Positions 53,372 to 62,643 of a stretch of DNA of 64,000 bases are shown piece after piece. How positions within the stretch are numbered: position 1 is the stretch's first letter; each line of letters starts with the position of its first letter. The stretch covers positions 1,364,001 to 1,428,000 of the forward strand of contig OZ254179.1 in NCBI GenBank assembly GCA_965268675.1, read 5' to 3'. The notes below the pieces were generated by a model. That model ran no database searches and was not told where the DNA came from. It saw only the letters and a program-made list of their open reading frames with translations. Source of the DNA: AAA044-D11 sp009705075 (GTDB lineage Bacteria; Actinomycetota; Actinomycetes; Nanopelagicales; Nanopelagicaceae). Both the position numbers and the translations under genes were made by a program.

Positions 53372-54115
53372 ATGACAATCCTGAAAGAGAAGCCAGTAAT
53401 GCCCACATCCACTGAAGCAACCACACAGCGAATCTTGGTGGTTGATGATGAAAACAGCATCAGCGAGTTAATTGCTACCAGCCTACGTTTCGTTGGCTTT
53501 GATGTTCGTACCGCAGCAACCGGATCTGAAGCTCTTACGATTGCCGAAGAATTCAAACCACATGCTCTAATCCTTGATGTCATGTTGCCGGATCAAAACG
53601 GCTTCGAAGTTTGTCGCCAACTTCGCCAAGATGGTCATAGCGTCGGAGTCTTATTCCTAACTGCGAAAGATACTGTTGAAGATAAAATCAATGGGCTAAC
53701 AATCGGTGGCGATGATTATGTTACAAAGCCTTTTAGCCTTGAAGAACTTGTTGCCCGCCTTCGCGCTCTTCTCCGTCGCATAGGTGTTACCCAGGTTGAT
53801 AGCGATGAAGAGAAAGTTCGCTTTGCTGACCTTGAACTTGATGAAGCAACACATGAAGTTCGTCGCGCTGGAAATTTAATTGAACTCTCGCCTACTGAGT
53901 TCTTGTTGCTCCGCTATTTAATGATCAACGCTGACCGCGTAGTAAGCAAGTCACAAATTCTCGACCATGTTTGGCAGTACGACTTCCGTGGCGATGCTGG
54001 AATTGTCGAGACCTACATTTCGTACCTGCGCAAGAAGATTGATGTTTATGATCCAGCTCTGATACATACCGTTCGTGGTGTGGGATATAGGTTGCGCTTA
54101 CCAGCACGTAAGTAA
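53372..54115 (+). CDS. OmpR-family response regulator
   Basis: A 247-residue two-component regulator. The receiver domain has RILVVDDENSI (acidic pocket), LILDVMLPDQNG with the phosphorylated Asp (~69), FLTAKDT and the YVTKPFSLEEL Lys. The C-terminal winged helix has LSPTEFLLLRYLMIN and DAGIVETYISYLRKKI. It pairs with the kinase 21 nt downstream and resembles the TrcR/MprA group. ATG 53399, with GAGAAG 7 nt upstream, is an alternative start. Confidence 0.94.
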   Translation: MTILKEKPVMPTSTEATTQRILVVDDENSISELIATSLRFVGFDVRTAATGSEALTIAEEFKPHALILDVMLPDQNGFEVCRQLRQDGHSVGVLFLTAKDTVEDKINGLTIGGDDYVTKPFSLEELVARLRALLRRIGVTQVDSDEEKVRFADLELDEATHEVRRAGNLIELSPTEFLLLRYLMINADRVVSKSQILDHVWQYDFRGDAGIVETYISYLRKKIDVYDPALIHTVRGVGYRLRLPARK

Positions 54116-54136
54116 TAAGCGAAGTAAACTTCCTAG

Positions 54137-55597
54137 ATGAAATACGGGATTGCCAACTGGTCGCTTCGTAATCGATTGATTTTGGCGACCTTGGCGCTCG
54201 CAACTATTGCAATCGCAGCATCCGATTTTGCAGCCACCAATTCGCTTAGATCATTCTTGATTAGTCAGGCAGATAGTCAGTTAAAGGATGTAGTGCAAAC
54301 TTCGATGCTTCGCCTCGATCGCGCAGGTATCGAGTCTGAAGTTTCTGCTGAGAGCGAAGATAAAAACAATTTTCGTCCACTTAAACCCCTGGGCGGAGTC
54401 CCAACAACAACAGCTGTCACTCTCTTAGATTTGAAGGGAGATGTCATTGGACAAATTGGCGGGCAGTTCACAAATTCAATTGATATTAAAGAGTTCCACA
54501 AGCTAACTCCTGCCCGGGTTGTTTCATACAAAGGTGAGCCATTCACAATTCCTGGCGTAAAAGAGCAATCAGATATCCGTGCGATTGCCCGATTACTTCC
54601 ATCAGGTGCGGGTACTGTTGTAATTTCTGTTGCGCTAGATAGCGTTGAGAATACAGTTTCTGGACTCGCTGGAATCTTTCTTTTAATTGGCTTGTTTGTT
54701 CTTCTTGCAATTGGTTTTGTTTCTAGAGGGCTAATTAAGTTATCTCTTAAACCCTTGAATAAGATTGAGGAGACTGCTGCTTCAATTGCCGAAGGTGATT
54801 ATTCTGCACGTTTGCCTTCTGTAAATCCTAATACTGAGGTCGGACGACTAACTGGTTCGTTAAACACAATGCTCTCGCGCATTGAAGAGTCATTCGCTAT
54901 TCGCGCTGAATCGGAGAGCAAATTACGACGCTTTGTTGCTGATGCAAGTCATGAACTTCGAACACCGTTAACTGCAATTCGCGGCTTTGCCGAACTGCAC
55001 CGTCAGGGCGCAGTTGTTGGTGAGGAGAAAACCAAAGAATTAATTTCTAGGATTGAAAAGGAATCAATCCGTATGAGCTCCCTTGTTGAAGATCTGTTAC
55101 TCCTTGCACGGTTAGATCAATCAAGAGAATTAATTTTTGAGCCAGTTGATGTAAATCATCTTGTGAACGAGGCGGTGGCCTCGGCTCGAGCGGCTGGACC
55201 TGGTTATGAGATAACTGTTTCAAGCAGTGGTGACGAGATTTTTGTTCTTGGAGATTCAATGCGAATTCATCAGGCAGTTGCCAATCTGCTTGCAAATGCA
55301 AGAACTCACACACCAGTAGGAACAAAGATTAAGGTTGAAATATCACAAGATGATCTTGCTACGAAAATTAGCGTTAGTGACAATGGTCCGGGACTTAGTG
55401 AATCTGATCAAGAGCGGATATTTGAGAGATTTTTCCGCGCCGATCCATCTCGTGTTCGTGTGAGTGGTGAGGGAAGTGGCCTTGGCCTAGCAATTGTTGA
55501 TGCTGTTATGAAAGCGCATCATGGAAGTGTTGAAGTTAAATCAGAGTTAGGAAATGGCGCAACTTTTATAATTACATTCCCGCAAGAAGAGTTATAG
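54137..55597 (+). CDS. Sensor histidine kinase
   Basis: A 486-residue membrane kinase. Two membrane helices (about 12-34 and 177-199) bracket an extracytoplasmic sensor of about 140 residues. A HAMP segment (SLKPLNKIEETAASIAEGDY), the H-box ADASHELRTPLTAIRGF, the N-box IHQAVANLLANARTHT, and G-boxes DNGPGLSESDQ and GEGSGLGLAIV follow. All catalytic motifs are intact. Stimulus unknown. The last 6 nt overlap the convergent htpX. Confidence 0.95.
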   Translation: MKYGIANWSLRNRLILATLALATIAIAASDFAATNSLRSFLISQADSQLKDVVQTSMLRLDRAGIESEVSAESEDKNNFRPLKPLGGVPTTTAVTLLDLKGDVIGQIGGQFTNSIDIKEFHKLTPARVVSYKGEPFTIPGVKEQSDIRAIARLLPSGAGTVVISVALDSVENTVSGLAGIFLLIGLFVLLAIGFVSRGLIKLSLKPLNKIEETAASIAEGDYSARLPSVNPNTEVGRLTGSLNTMLSRIEESFAIRAESESKLRRFVADASHELRTPLTAIRGFAELHRQGAVVGEEKTKELISRIEKESIRMSSLVEDLLLLARLDQSRELIFEPVDVNHLVNEAVASARAAGPGYEITVSSSGDEIFVLGDSMRIHQAVANLLANARTHTPVGTKIKVEISQDDLATKISVSDNGPGLSESDQERIFERFFRADPSRVRVSGEGSGLGLAIVDAVMKAHHGSVEVKSELGNGATFIITFPQEEL

Positions 55598-56482
55598 AGA
55601 TTCCATTGCTCGTAGCGTTGCGATCCGCTCTTCAATTGGTGGATGCGTAGCAAAAAGTTTCGATGCTCCCCTGCCATCTAGCGGGGATTCAATCCAGATA
55701 TGGGCAACTGCATTTGACCGCTGCCTAACAACAGTTGAGTCAGTAGCAAGAACTTCTAGCGCTTTTCTAAGCCCAGCTGGGTTGCGCGTAAAGCTAACTG
55801 CGGTTGCATCAGCTAGCGCTTCGCGCTTTCTTGATATTGCCGATTTTAGTAAGAGGGCGGCAAGAGGTGCCAAAATCAGAACAACCAGGGAGAAGATTAA
55901 AGCAAGCGGATTGCTGTTGTTGTTTCGGTCTCGGCTACCACCAAAGAACATCATTCGAGTTAACAAGTCAGAGACAATTGCAATAGCACCGGCGGTCGTT
56001 GCCGCAACCGCACTTACTAAAGTATCTCGATTTGCAACGTGTGACATTTCATGTGCGATTACTCCCTGAAGTTCATCGCGATCCATAACATTTAAAATCC
56101 CGGTGGTAAATGCAATAAGTGCATGCTCTGGATCGCGCCCTGTGGCAAACGCATTAGGTGCATCATCTTCAACCATCGCTACTTTAGGCATTGGTAATCC
56201 TGACGCAATACAAACTTCTTGTACCAAACCGAAAAGTTTTGGATTATCTGATTCTTGAAGTTGTTTTGCACCGGTCATTGTTAAAACTAATTTGTCGGAA
56301 CCGTAGTAAGCGCCCCAAACAGAGACCAGGGAGATGCCAACTGCAATTGGAACAATTCCGGCGGTAGAACCACCAAAATAAGTTAGTGACGCGGAGACGA
56401 CAACCCACATGAGTATTGCCATGCCAAGCAATAACCCAATTGTTTTCCGCCGATTTGCGGCTTGTAATTCTCTAAAATTCAT
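55592..56482 (-). CDS. htpX: HtpX-like membrane zinc metalloprotease
   Basis: A 296-residue M48 protease. Two N-terminal helices are followed by VIAHEMSHVANRD (HExxH) near residue 143 and, after two further helices, KREALADATAVSF with the third zinc ligand Glu. It removes damaged membrane proteins. It follows lemA by 3 nt, the usual lemA-htpX order. Confidence 0.95.
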   Translation of the reverse strand: MNFRELQAANRRKTIGLLLGMAILMWVVVSASLTYFGGSTAGIVPIAVGISLVSVWGAYYGSDKLVLTMTGAKQLQESDNPKLFGLVQEVCIASGLPMPKVAMVEDDAPNAFATGRDPEHALIAFTTGILNVMDRDELQGVIAHEMSHVANRDTLVSAVAATTAGAIAIVSDLLTRMMFFGGSRDRNNNSNPLALIFSLVVLILAPLAALLLKSAISRKREALADATAVSFTRNPAGLRKALEVLATDSTVVRQRSNAVAHIWIESPLDGRGASKLFATHPPIEERIATLRAMESL

Positions 56483-56485
56483 TAC

Positions 56486-57043
56486 TTAGAATTTGACGTT
56501 CGGGGCGTTGCGATCTTGTGGATCTTCAACCTCATAAAATTCTCGCTCAGAAACTTTTGCAAGACCTGCGAAGAAACTAGTTGGGATGGTTTTTATAGCG
56601 GTATTCAAAGAACGAACGGTGTCATTGTAAAACTGACGAGAGAATGCAACTTTATTCTCAGTTGTTGCTAATTCATCTTGGAGCGCCGCAAAATTTGCTG
56701 ATGCTTTTAAGTCTGGATAGGCCTCTGCAACTGCTAATAACCCACGCAGGGCTTGAGTAAGAGCGCCATCGGCCGCAGCAGTATCAGCGACAGAACTAGC
56801 GGTTGTTGCTTTCGCTCGGGCAGCGACGACAGCATCAAATGTTGATTGCTCGTGCTTTGCATAGCCTTTAACTGTTTCAACTAAATTAGGAATCAAATCT
56901 GCGCGACGCTTTAATTGAACCTCGATCTGTGCCCACGCTTCTTCAACAGTTATCTTTAGGCGAATCAAACGGTTATATTGCGTAACGAAAAAGATTACGA
57001 CGAGAGCTATTAGGCCAAGAATTACTAGTGTTTTCATACCCAA
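56486..57043 (-). CDS. lemA: LemA family protein
   Basis: A 185-residue membrane-anchored helical protein. One N-terminal helix (LVILGLIALVVIFFVTQYN) leads into EEAWAQIEVQLKRRADLIPNLVE and a distal ENKVAFSRQFYNDTVRSLN, both strongly conserved in LemA. Function is unclear; it is regularly paired with HtpX in bacteria. TTTAAT lies 5 nt before ATG, so it may be leaderless. Confidence 0.93.
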   Translation of the reverse strand: MGMKTLVILGLIALVVIFFVTQYNRLIRLKITVEEAWAQIEVQLKRRADLIPNLVETVKGYAKHEQSTFDAVVAARAKATTASSVADTAAADGALTQALRGLLAVAEAYPDLKASANFAALQDELATTENKVAFSRQFYNDTVRSLNTAIKTIPTSFFAGLAKVSEREFYEVEDPQDRNAPNVKF

Positions 57044-57089
57044 TTAAACCGCGATATCGCCAAGTTAATTCCTGCCAAATGCTTAGAAA

Positions 57090-57668
57090 TTACTTAATTT
57101 TGGATTGATGAAAATTCAGCCAAGATTTGCTTGCTGTCGGACCTCGCTGGCCTTGATATCTTGAACCATAAACTGCAGAACCGTATGGATTCTCGGCTGG
57201 CGAAGAGAGTTTTATTAAGCAGAGCTGGCCAATTTTCATCCCAGGAAAGAGTTTTACTGGAAGGTTTGCCACATTAGAAAGTTCAAGAGTTATATGCCCT
57301 GAAAATCCGGGATCGATAAAACCAGCGGTCGAATGAGTTAGTAGTCCGAGTCGACCGAGCGACGATTTACCTTCAAGGCGACCTGCTATGTCATCTGGGA
57401 GAGTGATAACTTCGTAAGTGCTCGCCAGAACAAATTCGCCTGGGTGGAGAATAAACTCTTCGTCCCCAGTTACTTCAACTTCCCGAGTTAGCTCAGATTG
57501 TTCAATAGAGGGATCGATGACCGAATACTTATGGTTTTCAAAGACTCGAAAGAATCGGTCTAGCCGAACATCGACGCTAGATGGTTGGATCATTGCGCCC
57601 TCGAAAGGTTCTACCTTTACGCGGCCAGCGCTGATTTCGGCCTTAATATCGCGGTCACTTAGTAGCAC
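57090..57668 (-). CDS. dcd: dCTP deaminase
   Basis: A 192-residue trimeric enzyme feeding dUMP/dUTP for thymidylate synthesis. It opens with LLSDRDIKAEI, has SSVDVRLDRFFRVF, GRLEGKSSLGRLGL and HSTAGFIDPGFSGHITLELSN (catalytic Glu), and ends SKSWLNFHQSKIK. The end with YGSRYQGQRGPT matches actinobacterial Dcd, some of which are bifunctional with dUTPase activity. GTG start; TATAGG lies 8 nt upstream. Confidence 0.96.
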   Translation of the reverse strand: MLLSDRDIKAEISAGRVKVEPFEGAMIQPSSVDVRLDRFFRVFENHKYSVIDPSIEQSELTREVEVTGDEEFILHPGEFVLASTYEVITLPDDIAGRLEGKSSLGRLGLLTHSTAGFIDPGFSGHITLELSNVANLPVKLFPGMKIGQLCLIKLSSPAENPYGSAVYGSRYQGQRGPTASKSWLNFHQSKIK

Positions 57669-57718
57669 GGACAGACCCTATATCTTCGAGGCTGCTTGAT
57701 TAAGTTACTGGCGAGTAG

Positions 57719-57724
57719 CATTAT
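57719..57724 (+). promoter_or_regulatory. -10 hexamer of leaderless acyl-CoA dehydrogenase gene
   Basis: CATTAT lies exactly 6 nt before ATG 57731, with no Shine-Dalgarno. Confidence 0.4.
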
Positions 57725-57730
57725 TGTGCC

Positions 57731-59554
57731 ATGAGCCATTACACCGCCAATCTGCGCGATATCGAATTCTGCCTCTTCGACCTCCTCAAGCGCGATGAAA
57801 TTATGGGCAAAACAATCTTTAAAGATATCGACCGCGAGACTGCAGTTGGCATGTTAGAAGAAGTTAAACGACTGGCAGAAAATGATCTTGGAGATTCGTT
57901 TATTGAGGGTGATCGTCTTGGCGTTGAATTCAATAAGGAGACGGGCGATATTAAGTTGCCTGAAAGTTTTAAGAAGTCGTATCGCGCTTATATGGATAAT
58001 GAATGGTGGCGAATTGATGCGCCGGTTGAAATCGGTGGCACCTTAATTCCGGCATCACTTCGTTGGGCAATTGCCGAAATGATTTTAGGCTCAAACCCTT
58101 CGATTCATATTTATGCTTCAGGAACGGCCTTTGCGCATGTTGCTTATGCACTTGGTAATGAAGACCAGAAGAAGATGGCGAAGCACATGGTCGATAACGA
58201 CTGGGGCGCAACTATGCAACTCACAGAACCTGATGCTGGAAGTGATGTTGGTGCTGGAAGATCAAAAGCAGTTCAACAGAGTGATGGATCTTGGCACATC
58301 ACGGGTACAAAGAGATTTATCACATCAGGTGATTCAGATTTAAATCCGAATATTATTCATTACGTTCTTGCTCGCCCTGAGGGCGCCGGCCCAGGTACAA
58401 AAGGTCTGAGTTTATTCCTAGTCCCAAAGTTTATGTTTGATTTTGAAACTGGAGCGCTTGGCAAACGCAATGGGGTCTACGTAACAAATGTTGAGCACAA
58501 GATGGGGCTTAATGTTTCTGCTACATGTGAAATGAACCTTGGTGAAAAAGAACCAGCGGTTGGTTATCTACTTGGTGATGTCCACCATGGAATTGCCCAG
58601 ATGTTTAAAGTAATTGAGTATGCGCGAATGATGGTTGGAACAAAAGCCATAGCAACTTTGAGTGCTGGGTATCAGCAAGCACTTGCCTATTCAAAGGTAC
58701 GAGTACAAGGACCAGACTTAACTAAGGCCGCAGATAAAGCGAGCCCGCGTGTAACGATTATTAATCATCCAGATGTGCGTCGCTCTTTGATGGTGCAGAA
58801 ATCATATTCCGAAGGAATGCGCGCACTAATCCTTTATACCGCTTCGATTCAAGATGAAATTTTGTTAGCAAGTGCTGCTAACAACGAAGACAGAGTTAAA
58901 GATATGGAAGCCTTAAATGATCTTCTGCTTCCTATTGTTAAGGGCTATGGAAGTGAGAAGTCCTGGGTCTTGCTTGGAACTGAATCACTTCAAACATTTG
59001 GCGGCTCTGGCTTTACCCAAGATTGGCCACTAGAACAATATGTACGCGATGCCAAGATTGATACTTTGTATGAAGGTACTACTGCTATTCAAGGGTTGGA
59101 CTTCTTCTTCCGAAAGATCATAAAAGATGGTGGCCGTGCACTTGGTCTGCTCGGAAAAGAGATTGCAACTTTTGCCGCATCTGGTGGCGCGCTTGCAGAA
59201 GAGAAAGCTGCACTTGCAAAGACGCTTGAAGATCTAAATGCAATGACTGGGACTCTTGTAGGTTTTGCAATGGAATCACAGGAGAACGTTGAGAAGATTT
59301 ACAAAGCAGGGTTAAACACAACTCGTCTTTTGATGTCCGTTGGTGAAGTAATTATTGCCTGGCTGTTGCTGCGACAGGCTGAGATCGCAGTAGAAAAATC
59401 TACTGACCCAGGTAGAGATGCTGATTTCTATACCGGAAAAATAGCATCTGCCAAATTTTTTGTACGCACTGTTCTGCCGCACATCAAGGCTGAGTTAAAG
59501 ATTGTATTGGGCGAGACTGGCGACTTAATGGAGATACCTGAATCCGCTTTTTGA
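57731..59554 (+). CDS. Acyl-CoA dehydrogenase (FadE5-like, long form)
   Basis: A 607-residue flavoprotein. The N-terminal extension MSHYTANLRDIEFCLFDLL is typical of the ~600-residue FadE5/AcdA2 group. FAD/substrate motifs are MQLTEPDAGSDVGA near 165 and GTKRFITSGD. The FAD-domain signature QTFGGSGFTQDWPLEQYVRD is followed by DTLYEGTTAIQGLDF, which bears the catalytic Glu. It starts beta-oxidation of an acyl-CoA; chain length unknown. The next gene starts at or just after its stop. Confidence 0.93.
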   Translation: MSHYTANLRDIEFCLFDLLKRDEIMGKTIFKDIDRETAVGMLEEVKRLAENDLGDSFIEGDRLGVEFNKETGDIKLPESFKKSYRAYMDNEWWRIDAPVEIGGTLIPASLRWAIAEMILGSNPSIHIYASGTAFAHVAYALGNEDQKKMAKHMVDNDWGATMQLTEPDAGSDVGAGRSKAVQQSDGSWHITGTKRFITSGDSDLNPNIIHYVLARPEGAGPGTKGLSLFLVPKFMFDFETGALGKRNGVYVTNVEHKMGLNVSATCEMNLGEKEPAVGYLLGDVHHGIAQMFKVIEYARMMVGTKAIATLSAGYQQALAYSKVRVQGPDLTKAADKASPRVTIINHPDVRRSLMVQKSYSEGMRALILYTASIQDEILLASAANNEDRVKDMEALNDLLLPIVKGYGSEKSWVLLGTESLQTFGGSGFTQDWPLEQYVRDAKIDTLYEGTTAIQGLDFFFRKIIKDGGRALGLLGKEIATFAASGGALAEEKAALAKTLEDLNAMTGTLVGFAMESQENVEKIYKAGLNTTRLLMSVGEVIIAWLLLRQAEIAVEKSTDPGRDADFYTGKIASAKFFVRTVLPHIKAELKIVLGETGDLMEIPESAF

Positions 59555-59565
59555 TAGGGTTCGCT

Positions 59566-60483
59566 GTGCCAAAAAATATTCGTCATGAAGCTTATTTAAT
59601 TCTTGGCGCATTCTTCTTTGCCCTAAATAGCGTCCCTGCCAAATTGGTGATGGAAGGCGGAATAAGCCCATTCCGGCTCACCCAGATTCGTATTTCTGGC
59701 GCATTCTTGCTTTTGTTTGTTTATGTGTTTTTTCGAAACCGTAAAGGTCTGCGAATTTCAAAATCTGAAATCCCTTCACTCATCGCCTTTGGTGTAATTG
59801 GTTTCGCCGTCGTTAATGGACTTTATTTCTCAGCGATTGAGAGATTAAATGTAAGCATCGCTTTGATTATTGAGTTCACCGCGCCAATCTGGATCGTTCT
59901 CTGGATGCGCTTCATAAAGAAACGGAACGTTTCTAAGTTGATGTGGTGGGGGCTAACTATTGGTTTTTCTGGGTTGTTACTTGTTGGCCAGGTTTGGCGT
60001 GGTTTAACTCTCGACGGAATCGGCTTAACCTATGCATTTTTGGATGCCTTTGCTCTTGCTCTCTACTTCGTACTTGGCGAGAAATTGGTAAAGGAGAAGG
60101 GAAGCGAAGTCACCATGGTTCTTGGCTTTGGCGTTTCCGCTGCATTCTTTGCACTTGTAATGCCCTGGTGGAGCTTCCCTTTTGAGGTATTTTCGAAATC
60201 AATTGAACTCAATGGTCGCTTCGCTGGTAATTCACTTCCAGGTTGGCTTCTAGTTCTCTGGGTAATTATTGGCGGCACTGCGGTTCCATATTTCTTTGTG
60301 CTAACTGGTCTGAAGGGGTTAAGTGCAGCCACTTCAAGTGTTATCGGAATGCTTGAACCAGTCTTTGGTGGTGTTCTGGCTTGGTTCTTCCTCTTTGAGA
60401 AACTGACTCTTACGCAATTCATTGGAGGTTGTGTAGTACTGGTTGGTATTTATATGGCTGACCGCGCGCGAACCTCCATTTAA
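59566..60483 (+). CDS. EamA-family (RhaT/DMT) transporter
   Basis: A 305-residue protein with ten membrane helices in two EamA repeats (first ILGAFFFALNSVPAKLVM, second AFLDAFALALYFVLGEKLV). GMLEPVFGGVLAWFFLFEKLT is the second-repeat signature. It probably exports small metabolites or amino acids. The start is not firm: GTG 59566 has AGGG 6 nt ahead, and TTG 59551 overlaps the previous stop. It likely shares the acyl-CoA dehydrogenase transcript. Confidence 0.88.
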   Translation: MPKNIRHEAYLILGAFFFALNSVPAKLVMEGGISPFRLTQIRISGAFLLLFVYVFFRNRKGLRISKSEIPSLIAFGVIGFAVVNGLYFSAIERLNVSIALIIEFTAPIWIVLWMRFIKKRNVSKLMWWGLTIGFSGLLLVGQVWRGLTLDGIGLTYAFLDAFALALYFVLGEKLVKEKGSEVTMVLGFGVSAAFFALVMPWWSFPFEVFSKSIELNGRFAGNSLPGWLLVLWVIIGGTAVPYFFVLTGLKGLSAATSSVIGMLEPVFGGVLAWFFLFEKLTLTQFIGGCVVLVGIYMADRARTSI

Positions 60484-60497
60484 GGTAAATTTCGGTT

Positions 60498-60992
60498 ATG
60501 GAAAATTTCGCAGATTTAATCAGTGCAAATAAGGAATATGCCAGCTCTTTTGAATCTCAAGGGTTAACCGGCCAAGCAAAAAAAGGTTTAGCAATTGTTA
60601 CCTGCATGGATTCGCGAATTGATCCGCTTCATATCGTTGGAATGGAAGCCGGAGATGCAAAAATTTTGCGTAACGCGGGAGCGCGCGTAACTGAGGATGT
60701 TCTCCGTACTTTAGTTCTGGCGACGCATTTACTTGGAGTAACTCGAGTTCTTGTAATGCCACACACGGATTGCCGAATGGCTAGTGGCGAGGAGCATGAA
60801 ATACATGCCGCTATTTTAGAGAAGTCTGGAATTGATACCAGAGGAATTGAAATAAGAACTGTCAAAGATCAGATGAAGGCTCTAGTAACAGATATCCAGA
60901 GAATTGAAAGTTATCCGCTACTTGCTAAGAATGTAAAGGTTATGGGCGCAGTGTTTAGCGTTGAAACTGGAAAAATTACGCCCGTAATTTAA
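60498..60992 (+). CDS. Beta-carbonic anhydrase
   Basis: A 164-residue enzyme for CO2/bicarbonate interconversion. Zinc ligands and the catalytic dyad are Cys36, Asp38 (TCMDSR), His89 and Cys92 (PHTDC), with ILRNAGARVTEDVLRTL between. This matches the small actinobacterial beta-CA group (Rv1284-like). It follows the EamA gene by 14 nt. The stop shares TTAA with the convergent dnaB. Confidence 0.95.
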   Translation: MENFADLISANKEYASSFESQGLTGQAKKGLAIVTCMDSRIDPLHIVGMEAGDAKILRNAGARVTEDVLRTLVLATHLLGVTRVLVMPHTDCRMASGEEHEIHAAILEKSGIDTRGIEIRTVKDQMKALVTDIQRIESYPLLAKNVKVMGAVFSVETGKITPVI

Positions 60993-62407
60993 TTGTCTTT
61001 TACAAAACTTTCGCCAGACTGTGAATAGCTTGGTGCCATATCGCTAAATCTTGCAAAGTGTAATTGCGCACTAACTGTGATTGTTCGGGTAGGACCGTTA
61101 CGGTGCTTTGCAATGATTAAGTCTGCTTCGCCAGATCTATTCTGACCGTCATACATATCATCGCGGTGAAGAAGAATTACTACGTCGGCGTCCTGCTCGA
61201 TAGAGCCTGATTCACGCAGGTCAGAGAGCATCGGCTTCTTGTCGGCGCGTTGTTCAGGTGAACGGTTTAGCTGTGAAATAGCGATTACCGGAACATCGAG
61301 TTCCTTTGCGAGTAATTTCAAATTTCTTGAGAATTCAGAGACCTCTTGCTGACGATTCTCAACGCGCTTTCCGGCCGTCATCAACTGCAAATAATCGATA
61401 ACAATTAATTTCAAACCATGTCGTTGCTTTAGTCGACGAGCCTTTGCACGAATCTCCATTAGCGAGAGGTTTGGTGAATCATCGATGAATAACGGTGCTT
61501 GTGAAATTTCACCCATTCGCTTTGCTAAACGGCCCCACTCTTCATCTGTGAGTGCGCCAGAGCGAATGTTATTAAGGGCGACGCGCGCTTCTGCAGAGAG
61601 CATACGCATTGTTATTTCAGAACGACTCATTTCAAGCGAGAAGATAACTGAAGGATCGCCATTATGGATTGATGCATAGCGTGCAATATCTAGACCGAGC
61701 GTTGATTTACCAACTGCGGGACGTGCTGCAAGAACAATCATGTTTCCTGGGTGCAGACCATTTGTTAAAGTATCAAGATCTTTAAATCCAGTCTTAACAC
61801 CTTCACCTTTTACGCCATTTGAAATTGCTTCAATTTCATCAAGGGCAGCTGGAAGAAGTTCAGATAATTGAACGTAATCTTCGGTGGTGCGATGTTCGGT
61901 AACAGAGAAAATTTCGGCCGATGCTTGATCAACTGCGTCATCAACTTCGCCTTCGCCGGAATATCCAAGTTGAACAATCTTTGTTCCTGCTTCAACCAAG
62001 CGGCGCATGATTGCATGATCTCGAACAATCTTTGCGTAATAGCCCGCGTTAGCTGCAGTTGGAACAGAGTTAATGAGTGTATGTAAATAAGGTGCACCAC
62101 CCGCACGAGCAATGTCGCCACGTTTTGTTAATTCAGCGGCAACAGTTACTGGATCTGCAGGTTCACCACGACCATACAAATCTAGAATTGCATCGTAAAT
62201 TAGTTCGTGTGCTGGTCGATAAAAATCGCGATCACGAATAATTTCAACGACATCTGCAATAGATTCTTTACTTAGTAACATTCCACCAAGAACGCCTTGT
62301 TCGGCAATTAGATCTTGTGGCGGAGTACGTTCAAATTCAATTGTTGCCGGAGCGCGGTTGTTCGAACCGTTTCCTCGGTTGGGTAGTTCTGCGATGCTCA
62401 CAGACAT
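60989..62407 (-). CDS. dnaB: Replicative DNA helicase DnaB
   Basis: A 472-residue hexameric helicase. The N-terminal DnaB domain has PQDLIAEQGVLGGMLL. The RecA-like ATPase shows LAARPAVGKSTLGLDIA (Walker A), MRMLSAEA, KLIVIDYLQLM (Walker B) and LRESGSIEQDADVV. No intein is present, although actinobacterial dnaB often has one. The frame is open far upstream, but the conserved start is ATG 62407 or GTG 62401; GGGAGG is better spaced for the latter. It is followed upstream by a DnaA-box-rich spacer. Confidence 0.96.
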   Translation of the reverse strand: MSVSIAELPNRGNGSNNRAPATIEFERTPPQDLIAEQGVLGGMLLSKESIADVVEIIRDRDFYRPAHELIYDAILDLYGRGEPADPVTVAAELTKRGDIARAGGAPYLHTLINSVPTAANAGYYAKIVRDHAIMRRLVEAGTKIVQLGYSGEGEVDDAVDQASAEIFSVTEHRTTEDYVQLSELLPAALDEIEAISNGVKGEGVKTGFKDLDTLTNGLHPGNMIVLAARPAVGKSTLGLDIARYASIHNGDPSVIFSLEMSRSEITMRMLSAEARVALNNIRSGALTDEEWGRLAKRMGEISQAPLFIDDSPNLSLMEIRAKARRLKQRHGLKLIVIDYLQLMTAGKRVENRQQEVSEFSRNLKLLAKELDVPVIAISQLNRSPEQRADKKPMLSDLRESGSIEQDADVVILLHRDDMYDGQNRSGEADLIIAKHRNGPTRTITVSAQLHFARFSDMAPSYSQSGESFVKDN

Positions 62408-62542
62408 AGCCTCCCAACGACCACTGACATTACAAATAAGGTATGAATTAATCTTCTGTGCGTAATTTAATGAGATGAGTGCTCGAGGTGTTAGGCGATG
62501 GGTTTTTGGTGTGCGTGAGCGTGTGGAGAAGTTGGGGATAGC

Positions 62543-62627
62543 GGTGGATAACGTGTGCATAAAGGGTGGACAACCCTTGGGGGTAGCGCTCATACACGCT
62601 CAAAAAATTGGTAAAAGCTGTGGGTAA
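62543..62627 (+). promoter_or_regulatory. Cluster of four DnaA-box-like 9-mers
   Basis: All in one orientation: GGTGGATAA 62543-62551, TGTGCATAA 62554-62562, GGTGGACAA 62565-62573 and TGTGGGTAA 62619-62627. Reverse complements TTATCCACC, TTATGCACA, TTGTCCACC and TTACCCACA match the TTRTNCACA consensus fully or with one mismatch. It occupies the 329-bp dnaB-rplI spacer, next to AT-rich repeats. Confidence 0.6.
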
Positions 62628-62643
62628 AGATTTTTATCTTTAT

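Noticed and set aside
62408..62593. Upstream extension of dnaB by 62 residues
   Set aside because: The frame is open by chance; sequence is non-conserved and contains the DnaA-box-like region, while the conserved protein starts at 62407/62401.
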